Shown piece by piece: positions 31,390 to 46,400 of a DNA stretch of 64,000 bases (position 1 is its first letter; every line of letters starts with the position of its first letter). Position numbers and translations under genes: made by a program. The notes below the pieces were generated by a model. It saw nothing but the letters and a program-made list of their open reading frames with translations. It was not told where the DNA came from and did not search any database. This DNA is from Arabidopsis thaliana (lineage: Eukaryota; Streptophyta; Magnoliopsida; Brassicales; Brassicaceae): positions 18,389,443-18,453,442 of the forward strand of contig NC_003071.7 of NCBI RefSeq assembly GCF_000001735.4, in the 5' to 3' direction.

Positions 31390-33385
31390 TCATGTCAGGA
31401 TCTTCCGGAGCTGCCAAATCCAAGAGTACATAATACCAACGGTACAATATGTTGAGATCAACATTAAAGGCAAAAATGGCAACTTATCACCTAGAAAATA
31501 CGGATGCAAGAATTGAGACACTATCTCTACTATAATCAAACCCATTAGATAGCTCTTCTCAAAACATCCAATCCTAAACTTGCTCTTGATTTCACTAGTC
31601 TCCTTCTTCTGCGCCTTATAATCTGTGTATTGAGCTGCAAAGCCGAGCCACATTACCACGGAATGCAATAACAGCAACAGAACCTTGATCGGGTACTCCT
31701 GCGGTTCATATAAGAGTGGATAGAGCGAATAGCAAGAGACTGCAGGAAAAATACAGAGATTAAGTACAAGGAATGAATGATTATGCGTAAAAGTTGATTC
31801 TGGTTAGAGAATAGTATATACCTATGGAAACCAGAAAGTAATGTTTAGCATCTTCTAGACTCTGAACTGCAACGATTGCAAGTGGGATGGTAAAGTGAAG
31901 CGATGCTTTCTCATGGACGTGCCATCCAAACAGAAAACCGCATGTATATGCATAAGCTACCCATCTAGCAACGAGCCCCGAGTGTGGTTTTTTCCAGGCT
32001 TTGATGAGACATGGAGATATAGCTAGTAATACCATTGCAAATGTTGTCAATGGCGTGATCTGTCATTGCACCAGTCCAACAGAATAAGATTGAGTGAAAC
32101 AATTCATGAGATATGACAGATACTCATGAAGAGTAGTACCTGAGGAAGAACTGCAAAAGGCGAAGAATCTCCAACTAATCCTCCAGTGAAAGATGCGGAA
32201 GGAATTTGAATTTCATATCCTAGCTTCCGCAGCAAAACCGCAAGCCCTTTGTCGAGTATTATGTAGAAAACCCAAAAATTAGGTGCCCAGTATGCATGAC
32301 ACAATCCTCTCCCGAAAGGAAACATTCTACTGATGACTTGCTGTATCTGCAACACAACGAGAGAACACGAAAACTACCACCATAAGATGTTTTCTCAATA
32401 AATCTATTTAGGACAAGGTTTGACTTGATTGATGTATAGAGATTCACTGATTCGTCTAGGATAATTTCCATTGATAAAAGTAGTGAAATAGCTCTCTAGC
32501 ACCAAAATTTCTAACAAATTCTAACTCTTTGCCAAATCAAACAACAACAAAAATGATTCACAATCTCCTAAACACATCAACAACATTAGAATCTTCAACT
32601 TGAACTCAAAAGAATTTGGCTATATTCTTCAACATTGAATAGGAAAGAACTACACTAACCTGTCCATGATAGATAAAAGGTCCATAGGCAGCAGCAAAAA
32701 CCGCCACAACCACCGCACCAATAGTTACAAGCCGTCGGAAACCAGTAACTAAACCAGACCAGCAATAATGCCTAAGTAGATAAACAAAGTAAACCGGAGC
32801 AGTGACGGCGAACAAATGCTTAAAGCATAGAAGAACTGCGAATAAAAACCCACCCAAAAGATCTCTCCCTTCTTGAAGAAACGAAATCGAAAGCAATAAC
32901 CAACCCAGTAGAAATCCATTATACTGAAAATGAATGTGATCTACGATCAATAGCCCCGGAGACCAAATCACCAATGCGCAGATCAGATTTCGTTTCAACG
33001 GTTCTAATTTTCGAGTCAATCGATAAACACCGTAGAGAAGACATAGATCTGAGACGATTACGCTGATTCGTTGGAAGTAAATTACAGATTCGGCATTGTA
33101 ATCGAGTCCTGATTGAAGATCTACGATCCTGGGATCGACGAGACGCGCGAAAATTGAGAGGAAGCGTTCGAAGTAGGCGAAGAAAGGAGGATAGTCGAGT
33201 GTCCATTGGCTAGTCTCGTCGAAGTACCATTTGGTAAGAGGAAGAGAGTTTGTGATAGCGAGCCAGTTACGGTGGACCTCGAAATCGGTGCTTCTGGACG
33301 ACGGAATGAGAAGGAGTTTTACGGCGGTGGCTACGGCGAAGAACCATAGCAGTAGTCGCCGGTCACTCTTTTCCCGGTGATCCAT
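31390..33385 (-). CDS. ALG8: ALG8-type dolichyl-P-Glc alpha-1,3-glucosyltransferase
   Basis: Exons 33385-32660, 32346-32140, 32059-31822 and 31739-31390 join in frame to 506 residues with a dozen or so hydrophobic segments. The family ALG6/ALG8 (GT57) adds glucose from dolichyl-phosphate-glucose to the lipid-linked N-glycan precursor in the ER lumen. Landmarks are the first lumenal loop RSTDFEVHRNWLAI and TLDYPPFFAYFE, the ...DHIHFQYNGFLLG motif, the PFGRGLCHAYWAPNFW loop, and GWHVHEKA. The H-F-Q-Y-N-G-F-L form points to ALG8, the second glucosyltransferase, rather than ALG6. The locus is probably At2g44660. Confidence 0.92.
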
Positions 33386-35836
33386 CTCGGCACCGATAGA
33401 CTGGGAACATTAGCGACCGTTGATTTACAAAACCCATTGATATGGGCCTAATTTGGGACACGAACCGGCCCACTTAGTAACTACAGAAGTTTACGTGGAG
33501 TTGTAGATATGGCAGTACATAATTGGTTAAAAATATATGACATGGCATTACGTGGAACTGTTCAAATTGGTTTTTATATCGGATTAAACCGGTTTAGCTA
33601 TGAATATTTCGTTGTGTGTATAAGTCGTACCTACCTATTACAACCGCCCAAAAGGAAAGTAGCTATTGGCTATAGCGTAGAGCTAGACCATTCGAATTAA
33701 TCAGCGGTTGAGATCATTCTTCAGTAACTAAGGCCACGTGTCATACACGACGACCCTAAAAGATCAAATAGTAACCGTAGACTCAAAACAACAGATTTTA
33801 ATTCCCATGCAAACCTTAAGACCTTTACCTAACAGCCACGTAGCACGAACTCGGATCTTAGCTGGCGCACGAGCGAGGATCACCGCACGTGTCAACTGCA
33901 GGTGAGTTTAAAAAAAAAAGAAAAAAGTAGGGCAAACGGGGTACAAGGGCAGCTGTCGTGGGCCCGGGAGACAAGGACGTTGATAATTGGGCCTTTCAAA
34001 AGAGAGGTGATTGTGGGTCCCATTAACTCATTAATCTGAGTCAGCTCGACGCCTTGTTGTATCGACAGATGACAAGTTGTGTGGTCCTAACCAATTATGT
34101 AAAACCTCCTTTCTTTTTTTGGAACTTTATTATAATTGATCACGAAAACACCTTTTATTTTTGTATGTATTAATACACTTTAAATATATACATTTTTAAT
34201 GTTTTATTATTGGTTTGCCGTTCGTAATGTGAGTCATTGCTTACTCAGATTCATTGAGTTTTCTTGACGTGATCTTATTTAATTTAATAAATCATGATAG
34301 TGTTTTCTTACCTTTGATTTAAAAAGTCAAAAGTCTCATGTTGGAGGATTATAATATGAATCAAGAGCATAAAAATGTGATATTTCTAGTCGGTATCTGA
34401 TATTTATAATAGTATACAGAATTTCACCTATGTGACACGTTATGTGGTTTTAGTATTAAAACTATAATTGAACTCGGACTAAGAACTTAATACTACTATA
34501 GTAAATGAATAAAATAGGTCGGTCACCCTCTTATTCGTTTTATTACAAGTATTAGCGTATGGAGTATGTATGTACACATTACTAGTAGTAGTAAATGTGT
34601 AAACGTATTCGAATTACATGTTCTAGAACCTTTTTAAAAAAAAACTTTATGACTATTTAGATCGTATTTTTAAATATTATTGTTTGAACAAAGATTTTGC
34701 CAAAGACTCTTTTACACATTTTCAACTAGAGGATTCTTAGCTATAGTATTCATATCGATATAAAATATAGAATAGAATAGTACTATTTCGAAAGAGATTT
34801 AAATTCATCCAATGTCTTTGGAATATTTTTTACTTGGACATGTACATGTGTACCAAAATGTTTTTGTCTCACTATAAACACGAATAAATTAATTCACTCT
34901 ACTATAGTAACAATAAAAAAAAGACGTTACTGTCGATATGTCCATTGAAGAAGTTAATGAAATACAAATAAGTACAAGCAAAGCATTAAACAAAACGAGA
35001 GGCGATTATAAATTACACACATGCAATGAAACATTGTCCAGGCGAAATGAATCCTAAGGAAAAGCAGAGAAAGTACACACGAGAACAGATTAATAAAATA
35101 GAAATTATTTTAGTAGTAATATTCATATAAAAAATTAGAAACTTTCTCTTTTTTGTTTTTTTGTTAACGAAAATTTAGAAACTTTCATTTAATGTTAATT
35201 GAATATTTGGGAAAAGTCCACCATCATGCGCTATGCATGTTATTGTGGCCAACGAATCTTACAAAACGCAAGACTTGTTTGATTCTCTCGTCGAACGAGA
35301 TCCACCCAAATTATTGTATTCCCAAAATAATACTAATATATGTTCTTTATTGCTCTTACAAAAGAAATAAAATAATTTTAAAATTTACTCGACATTCGTA
35401 ATGTAATTGCAAAAATAAAAACAAAGAAAATAGTACTCGTAACGGACAAAGAGTTTGATTCATTGCACTTTAACTTTATCGATGAGGTAAAATAATCAGA
35501 AAAAAAAAAAGAATTTACCACAACACAAAAAGACAATAATAAAATATAATAAAAGTAATGAATTATTGAACTTTAACGTATAGATCTTTCGAGATGAAGA
35601 TTCGGTCACGATGAACGGTGAGGATGTATTGTAGAGTACTGTAACTAAAGTGGTACGTGACACAGGTGATCAGCTCAAGTCAAGCAGAAAGTCCTAAAGC
35701 CGGCTTTATAAATGAACACCAAATCAACCTCCTTCTTCCTCCTCCTCCTCTCGCTTCTTCTTCTTCCTCTCGAATCTGCTTTTCGCAGTCTATTTCGTCA
35801 TCGTAAATTCGGAAGCTTTCGTATTTAATTAAGCAA
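33386..35836. other. 2.4-kb intergenic region with two G-boxes
   Basis: The ALG8 side has site-II words (gggcc near 33445, ggccca near 33467) and, farther out, two G-boxes in ABRE-like context: cacgtgtc at 33735-33742 and cacgtgtc at 33886-33893, plus ccacgtag near 33837. From 34100 to 35700 the DNA is AT-rich with nothing recognisable. 35700-35836 is the pyrimidine-rich leader of the FLZ gene with a TATA-like tttataaa near 35705. Confidence 0.6.
33735..33893. promoter_or_regulatory. Pair of ABRE-like G-boxes
   Basis: Two identical cacgtgtc words, 151 bp apart, within 510 bp upstream of the ALG8 start codon. bZIP or bHLH binding is the usual reading. They are too far from the FLZ gene (about 1.9 kb) to assign to it safely. 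Confidence 0.5.
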
Positions 35837-36231
35837 ATGGCTTCGTATTACTCTGGTTTTTTGGGTTGTGAAGAGCCACACTTTTTGGAATCGTGTTCTC
35901 TTTGCCGGAAACACCTTGGTCTTAACTCCGATATCTTCATGTACAGGTATTGATTCGATTCAAACTAAAGCATTAAACTTTCAATTGAGTTTCTAGATCT
36001 GGTTTTTTTCTATAATTCATTTATTTGGTCTGATTGTTTATGGTTTTTGTGATTTACAGAGGAGACAAGGCTTTTTGTAGCAACGAGTGTAGAGAAGAAC
36101 AGATTGAATCTGATGAAGCTAAGGAGAGAAAGTGGAAAAAATCTTCAAGATCTCTCCGGAAAAATTCTTCTGAAACTAAAGAATCCGCCGCCGGAAACAC
36201 CGTACGGACAGGAACTCTCGTCGTGGCTTAG
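35837..36231 (+). CDS. FLZ3: FCS-like zinc finger (DUF581) protein
   Basis: Two exons, 35837-35946 and 36060-36231, give 93 residues. The FLZ domain at about 20-53 reads [19 protein letters not shown] then [11 protein letters not shown], with the four cysteines C-x2-C...C-x3-C and the FCS motif. The tail is Lys/Ser-rich ([14 protein letters not shown]) and disordered. FLZ proteins are plant-specific adaptors that bind the SnRK1 kinase and other partners and respond to sugar and ABA. The intron splits the domain between MYR and GDK, as in other small members. The locus is probably At2g44670; the number 3 is from recall. Confidence 0.9.
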
Positions 36232-37455
36232 TAGAAGCTTCAGTTACATAATCAAGCAAATAGTCTTTTTTTCTTCTATATAAATACCTTTTTGTCTAAA
36301 ATCTATAAACCCTCCTAAAACCACTTATATCTCCAAAGCCTCTAAAAGATTTGCTCTGTTTCTATTGATCTTTCTATGGATCGGAGATAACTAGTTTTCT
36401 AATTCCGGTTGTCGGAATCTGAGAAATTGTAGATCTGGTTTATGTAAATGAATGTGGAGTTTTGGGGGCAGAGAGAAAGAAAGATGCTAATAATTTTGGC
36501 TGTGTGATGTGATGGTTTTGTAATCTGGGGTTGAAATTTTGTTCGATGTTCCATAATAAACAGAGCATAACAACTATGTTCTTAATAAATATAAATTCAA
36601 TTTCTGTATCTGCGTGTGATCGTAATGGTGTCTTAGAAATCGACAAAATTTATTCAAACTGGTGGTGTTAAGATTTGTTGGCTTTTATAGTTATTCGCAT
36701 TGAACAAATTAGTCAGTTCGACTGCTCTTGGCGGTATGCATTTTACGGCAGGCAACTAACTAAGAACTCCGGGGAATCTTTTAAATGTGTAACAGTGACA
36801 GCTTTTTTGGGCCTTAAATGGGCTTCTCAAGATCCCATATATTAGGTTAAGACATTGACAGTTCCCACTTTCTATGAAGAATTTGATATTCAGAACCAAA
36901 AAAGAAAACATCTCTTCCTCTGTATAACTCAATGATTGTAGTCTTCTTGACCTGTAACTTTACCAGAGCTAGACCGAGTTTCAAGTGTTTATATCTTTGT
37001 ATTACAGAATGTCAAAATCTGGTTTTCATTAGGTTCTTGTTCCATCTATCTTTTGTTTTCAGATTTGTTTTGGTTAATAGTGATTGAAAAATGAAGATTA
37101 GTTCCGTACAACACAAGAAACTTAAGATAAGTAGGATACACCCTAAATTTTCAGCAATTATAGACAACAGTTAAGCAAAGCAAAATCCATCCATCTGGTA
37201 AATGATTTAATTGATTACTCACAGGTAAAGAATTTCCCAAGACCCATCAAAGAACGGTTCTATGTTGAAGATTCTACTTAGAACTTTTGAGATTACATAG
37301 TGAAAAACTTTTAAGTGTCGACCTTTCTTCATTAGCTCTTCTCATCCTCCAAACGCAGTTTAGTATCATCCATTTCAAACCCGTGACCATCAGAAGAATG
37401 GTGGTTTAGCCACCGAGATTGTATTCAACCACAAGACTGTTGAGAGGAGAGAGTA
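36232..37455. other. Intergenic, convergent gene ends
   Basis: 3' UTR region of the FLZ gene to about 36650, then some 700 bp of AT-rich spacer and the 3' region of CKB4. No gene is seen. Confidence 0.6.
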
Positions 37456-38724
37456 TCATTGTTTGTTGTGTACCTTAAAGCCAAAGATCTTAGGAACGTA
37501 GTTTTGAGCCGGCTTCTGCGGTTTCATGTTCCCATAGGCCATGAGAAACAAATGAGGGAAAGTAGTTCCAAAGTAAGCTCCATCAATGTCTGCAATAAGC
37601 ATTAAGGAAAGAACACTAAGACAAGTGGACAACACTCTTTATCTTCTAAAAGATTTAATGCAAACAAACTAGCTAATCGCAATGTTTAACCAAACAATAG
37701 CAGATGCATCATATTATGACAAGATAAAGCTTTTTTGAACAGAGGAGCAAAGGATACTGCCTTGGTATTTAGATCGCGGGTAGTAAATATCCTCGCATTT
37801 TGGGCAGTATATCTTCACAGTGCTCGACCTCGGGATATCAGATTGGCCAACCGGAAGACAAGACTGTCCGCAACAGAAAACTCTGGGGCATCTCCCGAAA
37901 TCATAATTCTTATACTTCTCCATCTACAAAAGAGAAAGATATCATTCAAAAGATCAATCAGAAACAAAGATGTAGAAGAAGTATCTTGCTTACCATAGCA
38001 GCCATTCCTTTAGTAGTGAGAATATAACGAACATGAATAAGACCATATAACATCTCAGCAGCTGATTCCACCATCTCATGCTGTTCTTCAGTAAACATAT
38101 CACCTAATCCAATAAACATTCCTCCAAATTATACAACAATTCTCAGACAAAGTAAAGCCTAAATTCATCAAATGGACCCTTCACTTACCATTTGATGATT
38201 CAACATCTAAAATGAGATCAAGTGCATAATCATAGTAAGGAACTTGACCACTCAAACCACAGAGATTGAAATCATCTTGTATATAATCTTCATCTACTTC
38301 ACAGAAAAACTCATTCCCTCTCAAATTACAAAACCATGAGATCCAAGAGGTATCATCACCTTCTGAACCACTCACATCTGATCCTTCACTATCCGTGTCA
38401 GATTCAACTGCATCCACAAAGAATCAAAATTTATTAATACCCAAATCAGAAAGTACTAAAACCACATGAAATTGAAATTGAGTGAGATATAAGCAATTAA
38501 CCATCGGGGGAACGAGAATGAAGCTGAGATTTAGCAGTTGAAGTAGAAGGGACAGAATCTTTGTCCTTAGAAGTGAAAACCCTAGATGTAGAAGGTGAAG
38601 ATTTCTTAAGATGTTTGTCTAAAGCATCATTGATTCGTTTCCGATCAATAGCTCCACCAAGGATCTCCGATCTCGATGATCCACCACCACCCATTATTCC
38701 TCCTCCACTCCGATCCTTGTACAT
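37456..38724 (-). CDS. CKB4: Casein kinase II regulatory (beta) subunit 4
   Basis: Exons 38724-38502, 38407-38189, 38103-37994, 37923-37758 and 37589-37456 give 283 residues. The start at MYKDRSGGG matches plant CKB proteins; an in-frame ATG at 38745 would add seven residues. The plant-specific Ser-rich N-terminus of about 90 residues precedes the CK2-beta core: [20 protein letters not shown], the acidic loop, and the Cys4 zinc site CPRVFC...[10 protein letters not shown] that mediates dimerisation. CK2 beta dimers tether and tune the catalytic alpha subunits; CKB4 influences the circadian clock. The intron 4 donor was set at GGCA|GTATCC, which restores KYQGNIDGAYFG. The protein ends FGFKVHNKQ. 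The locus is probably At2g44680. Confidence 0.95.
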
Positions 38725-41194
<2,470 letters not shown>

Positions 41195-41572
41195 CTAGTG
41201 TACTCAAGTCTCTGGCTTTGGTTTGTTTTACATCTTTTTTAGTGTGTTTCTTCTATGAAGGACTCTTGCAGATTTTAGTATGATTAGCTATCTTCGTTAT
41301 AAAAGTTTGATCTTGTAGTAGAGATTCTTGTAACAGAATTATAAGCGAATTCTCGTCTATCAGTCTATGTAAAAGAACAATGTTTGTCTTCTTTGAGTTC
41401 AAGAGACAACAACAAAGAACCGTTTTAGCGCAAAAAGAAACAAAATAAACCGATTGAAACAGAATCGAAGAATAAATAAACCGGGTTTTGTTTTTTGGCT
41501 AATAACCGAAACCGAAATAGAATAAATCAATAAAATCTCAATTCTCTAGTCTTCTCCTTTAAACTAGAGTCG
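41195..41572. other. Short intergenic region
   Basis: 378 bp holding the ROP8 3' UTR and the leader of the F-box/kelch copy B. Nothing else is seen. Confidence 0.6.
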
Positions 41573-42679
41573 ATGTCTAGCTCCAACGAACCACCGCGAA
41601 AAACCGACCAACCATCGTCGTCATCGGCATCGGCATCGGCATCGCCGTCATTGTTTTTGTCACTGCCACTGGAAATCATTTCGATGATCTTAGCCCGCGT
41701 CCCAAAACGATATTACCCAATCCTCTGCTCCGTCTCCAAGAACATGCGGAGTCTTGTTCGCTCGCCTGAAATTCACAAGGCTCGATCTTTACTCGGAAAA
41801 GATTATCTCTATATCGGCTTCATCGACGAAAATTATCGCCCCGTATACGACTACTGGTACACTCTCCGGAGAATCGAGAACAGTACGACCGAGAATCTCT
41901 TCGAATCCATTGAGTTCCCTTATCCTTCCGAGCCTAATCGATTTTCCATGAACGCCGTTGGTCCAAAGATCTTCTTCATTTCAGAATCTTGTACTCCTTC
42001 ATCAAGACTTTCGATCTTTGACACCCGATTTGGGGAGTTGCGTCAAGGACCTTGTTTGCTAGTGAAGCGAGGGTACAATTGCGTAGGACTAGTCGGCGGT
42101 AAGGTCTATGTGATCGGAGGCTATCAGGACGACGAGATTGCAGCGGAAAGCTTTGATCTAAATACGCAAACTTGGGAAGCAGCGCCGATTCCCGATGAAA
42201 AAGAAAGTCACAGGTGGATTTGTAAAGCAAATGTTTCATTTGACAGGAAGGTTTGTGCTTTAAGATCTCGTGAAGGCATGACTTGTTATGACACTAGAGA
42301 TGGTTCTTGTCAGAGATCTGAGATGCCTAATGATCAATGGTCTAGAGTAGGATTGTGCGTGATTGACAATGTGCTCTTTGTTTACTTCTCTAGATTCGGG
42401 TTAATGTGGTATGACTCTAAACTGATGCTGTGGAGAGTGGTTTATGGTTTTGATCTTGACAACGCTCGATCAGTTGGAATCGGGGAATACTACGGAAAGT
42501 TGGCGTTTATATGGGAAAAACCAAGTCTTAATGTTAGTGAAAGCAAAGAGATTTGGTGTAGAATGATTGGTTTGCTTAGGAGTGAAGTAGGAATTCATGG
42601 AGCTGCAGAACCGTCTCAACTTGTCGAGATTGTCCCTAACGGTTATAGAATGTGTCATTGTCTGTCTCTTTCAGGTTAA
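41573..42679 (+). CDS. F-box/kelch-repeat protein (copy B)
   Basis: Intronless, 368 residues. A low-complexity Ser/Ala N-terminus is encoded by a hexanucleotide catcgg repeat at about 41627-41645. It is followed by the F-box (LFLSLPLEIISMILARVPKR) and kelch repeats (GLVGGKVYVIGGYQDDEIA, then TQTWEAAPIP). It has the same architecture as the gene at 26387-27505, and most stretches match residue for residue (e.g. VPKRYYPILC, CVIDNVLFVYF, GIGEYYGKLAFIW), so the two are an inverted duplicate pair. The predicted role is as an SCF substrate receptor with unknown target. The locus is probably At2g44700. Confidence 0.93.
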   Translation: MSSSNEPPRKTDQPSSSSASASASPSLFLSLPLEIISMILARVPKRYYPILCSVSKNMRSLVRSPEIHKARSLLGKDYLYIGFIDENYRPVYDYWYTLRRIENSTTENLFESIEFPYPSEPNRFSMNAVGPKIFFISESCTPSSRLSIFDTRFGELRQGPCLLVKRGYNCVGLVGGKVYVIGGYQDDEIAAESFDLNTQTWEAAPIPDEKESHRWICKANVSFDRKVCALRSREGMTCYDTRDGSCQRSEMPNDQWSRVGLCVIDNVLFVYFSRFGLMWYDSKLMLWRVVYGFDLDNARSVGIGEYYGKLAFIWEKPSLNVSESKEIWCRMIGLLRSEVGIHGAAEPSQLVEIVPNGYRMCHCLSLSG

Positions 42680-42748
42680 AACATGTCTAGTACTACTTTC
42701 TTTGGTGTAAAATGATTGTTTTGGATAGGAGTGAAGTAGGAATTCATG
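42552..42748 (+). repeat. 149-bp-offset partial duplication at the end of F-box copy B
   Basis: The coding stretch 42552-42599 (tttggtgtagaatgattg... to gaagtaggaattcatg) recurs at 42701-42748 just beyond the stop codon with a few changes. The offset is 149 bp. The second copy lies in the 3' UTR, and no equivalent was seen after F-box copy A. Confidence 0.8.
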
Positions 42749-43459
42749 TGACTAAAGATGATGATGTTTAATACTTTCGTTAGTCTATATCAATACAATG
42801 TGTTACAAGATTATGAATGTGTTGCGGCGTTTACGTCTTCAACTCTCGATTTATTCAATTAATGTTGCAGTTTCAGCATCTTCCTCTGTTCCACCTAATC
42901 AAGTTTGTGTTATTGTAAACTCACTCAGTTAAGTGTATTTTACATCGGAGTTGTTGTGTTGTGTTTCTCTTGCCCATTAAACCGATTCCATCGAAAACTG
43001 TATTCTTAAACCGAATAATGCAAATATAAATTATAAACCAAGACGAAACCAAAAAAAGATAACCGAAAATGAATGAAAACCGGACTGAACATCGGTAATA
43101 CAATTAGTCAACCAACACACTTGAAACTCCATACGAGTAAAGGCCCATTGGGGATGAGGATATTTGGGCCAATCCTTCTTACCGTTTTTCGTTTGTTAAC
43201 AATTACCGAATTAAAAGCTTGATCGCCACGTCTTTTTCTTAATAGAATATATTGATTTTATTTATCTTTTATTTTTAGACCAAGCTCAGGCTATCATCTC
43301 TCCGTTAATTAGGGTTTTCTTCTCTATCTCGATTTCAATACCATTGTTGATCCGCTGAGCTAGGGTTGTTCGATCCCGATAATTGTGTCGCTTAGCTCTG
43401 ATCTCTGTTCATCGAATTTGGTTAATTTGTTTTGATTGGTTAAGATACATTGGAAAGCG
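42749..43459. other. Intergenic and promoter of the RRM gene
   Basis: The RRM-gene side carries site-II words aggcccatt at 43141-43149 and ttgggcc at 43164-43170, telo-box-like ttagggtttt at about 43309, and ctagggtt near 43361. These are typical of highly expressed housekeeping genes. Nothing else is seen. Confidence 0.55.
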
Positions 43460-46400
43460 ATGCCACCGAAGGTTGTGAAGAGGGGAGGCGCCGCGAGAAG
43501 AGGTGGGAGGCTTACGAGATCGGCGCTCAAGGCGCAGAATCCTCACGTGGAATCTTCCCATGACGAATCTGTTAATATCGGTGAGCTCTCAGGCTCCGAT
43601 GCACTGGAAGCCAAGGAGGTGACTCCGGAGGTTGATAAAACTGTTGAGGAAGAGAATCCATTAGATGTGCCGAAGTCATCGGATTCAATTGATGATTCTG
43701 AAGCTGCAGCGAATCCGCATGTTGATGTTCCGTCGAAAAGTAAGATTCTTTTAGCCTGGTTATTAATTTTGTTTCGTTTTTGGGATTCTCTACGTTTTCG
43801 TTGTTTTGATGGATCTAAGTTTCGCTTTGACGAAAGTTTGTGACTTAGAGTTCCAACATATCTGACCATAGAGATTAAATGAATGTCTGACCATTGAATG
43901 TATGAATCTAATTTGGAGGATGGATGTTTAGCTGTTTTTAATTCTGTGGAAGATAGACGTATCTTCTGAGATTGTTATCTCTGAACAAACTTTAGGCTAC
44001 CTGGAATAGTGTAGATGTTTTACTCGCTTTTACTCGCAGAGGAGACTGAGGTAGAGGAATCTGTGGATGATTTTGGAAAAGATGAAAGATTGGATTTAGA
44101 TGACAATGAACCTGAGTATGAGGCTGAGGAATATGGCGGGGAGGAGTTTGAAGAGAGGGAATTGGGACAGGAGGACCATGAGTTGGTAAATGAGGAGGGG
44201 GAAGAACTGGAGGAAGAGATTGAGGTCGAGGAGGAAGCTGGTGAGTTTGCAGACGAGATTGGAGATGGTGCGGAGGACCTTGATAGTGAGGATGATGATG
44301 ATGATCATGCTATTGAAGAGGTCAAGCATGGAGAAACTGTTGATGTGGAAGAAGAAGAGCATCATGATGTTCTCCATGAGAGGCGTAAGCGTAAGGAGTT
44401 CGAAATATTTGTTGGGAGTTTGGACAAAGGTGCTTCGGAGGAGGACTTAAAGAAAGTGTTTGGTCATGTGGGCGAGGTGACTGAAGTTAGGATTTTGAAG
44501 AATCCTCAGACAAAGAAGAGCAAGGGTTCTGCTTTCTTGCGTTTTGCAACTGTGGAACAGGCAAAACGAGCTGTTAAAGAGCTTAAAAGCCCAATGGTAA
44601 TTGTCTACACTTTAGTATTTGATGGAGAGTTTGTGTAGCTTTACATTTTGTATCATGCTCTTGGTCATTGGGACTGCAGATAAATGGTAAAAAGTGTGGT
44701 GTAACTGCAAGCCAAGATAATGATACCCTCTTCGTTGGTAACATATGCAAGATATGGACCCCAGAAGCTGTAAGTATTTGGGTGTCCGTAGATATGTCAA
44801 TTAAACCCAACTCCACAGTTCGTGGTGATCCTGACAATCAGGTATTTGTTGTTGTTCCAGTTGAGGGAGAAGCTTAAACACTATGGAGTTGAGAATATGG
44901 ATGATATAACGTTGGTAGAGGACAGCAACAATGTCAACATGAATCGAGGGTATGCCTTTTTGGAATTCTCATCTCGCTCAGATGCCATGGATGCTCACAA
45001 GCGTCTCGTCAAGAAAGATGTGATGTTTGGAGTTGAGAAGCCTGCAAAGGTCTCTTTTACTGATTCTTTCTTAGACCTGGAAGATGAGATAATGGCGCAG
45101 GTACTCACATTGCAGGATCAATTATTTCTAGCAACTTTCATCCTACCATGTCTTCTTTAGAGCGTTGGAGGAGTTTATAGGGGCATGTGTGGGTGCCACC
45201 TATTCTGTATGGTGACTTAGAATACTTGCTAAACCCATCATGAAAACAGAGTCAGAATACATATTCCTTTTGGCCCTCTAACAACATGCTAGATACTGAA
45301 TTATTGATTGTTGGTGAATCTATTATATCTAACTTATCTATCTTGCTCATAGTAATTAGTTTTATGATATTTCTGGTGTTACAGGTTAAGACAATCTTCA
45401 TTGACGGTCTGTTACCTTCATGGAATGAAGAACGTGTTAGAGACCTTCTGAAACCATATGGTAAACTTGAAAAAGTTGAGCTTGCTCGCAATATGCCATC
45501 AGCAAGGAGGAAAGATTTTGGCTTTGTAACTTTTGATACTCATGAAGCTGCTGTGAGTTGTGCCAAATTCATCAACAACTCAGAGCTAGGCGAAGGGGAG
45601 GACAAGGTATGCATAATTTAAATGCATTATCCTTATCCACGAAGTATTTTCTTGCTTTCTAATTCTCTTTTTTTTTCCAGGCAAAAGTGAGAGCACGCCT
45701 GTCTAGACCACTTCAGAAAGCAGGTAAAGGCCGACAATCTAGTCGCTCAGACCAGCGGTCTAGGCATGGGGCTGGACGGTCTGGAAGGAGTTCATTTGCT
45801 CGTCTTCCACCTCGTAGCCTTGCTTCCTCTCGGAGTGCTAGAGGCGCTGGATCTCGGGCCCCATCTTCTAGTGCAAAGAGAGCTTCTGGATCAAGAGGAA
45901 GACGTCCTCGCCCACCTCTACCTCCGCCTGCAAGAGCTAGGCCCTTGCCTCCACCTGCAAGAGCCAGGCCCATGCCACCACCTGCAAGAGCCAGGCCCTT
46001 GCCACCACCTGCTAGGTCATATGATAGAAGACCTCCAGGTACCACTGGAATTATTACATGTTTAGTTATCTTTTTTAGTTGAATCTCTTTTGTGTTCATG
46101 TATCTAATGATTCTGATCATATCTTCCATATTGTGTTTTGCAGTTCCTCTGTATCCAAAGGCTAGCTTGAAGAGAGACTATGATCGGCGTGATGAACTTC
46201 CTCCTCCAAGAAGCAGACCAGCTGTAAGCTATAGTTCCAGGCTTTCTCCTGAGAGGCATCTGTCTTACAGAGATGATTATCCACCCCGGGGTTCGGGTTA
46301 TTCAGATCTTCCTAGAAGTTCTTCTCGCTCTGAAATTAGGAGGCCATTCGTAGATGACCTTTACAGTCCGAGATTTGAAAGACCTCCAAGTTACAGTGAG

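Noticed and set aside
33509-33700. 63-residue plus-strand frame in the ALG8 promoter
   Set aside because: Short, no recognised motif, and located where regulatory sequence is expected.
45713-46129. 138-residue minus-strand frame rich in Gly/Ala/Leu
   Set aside because: It is antisense to the repetitive Pro/Arg tail of the RRM gene and is a by-product of its codon bias.
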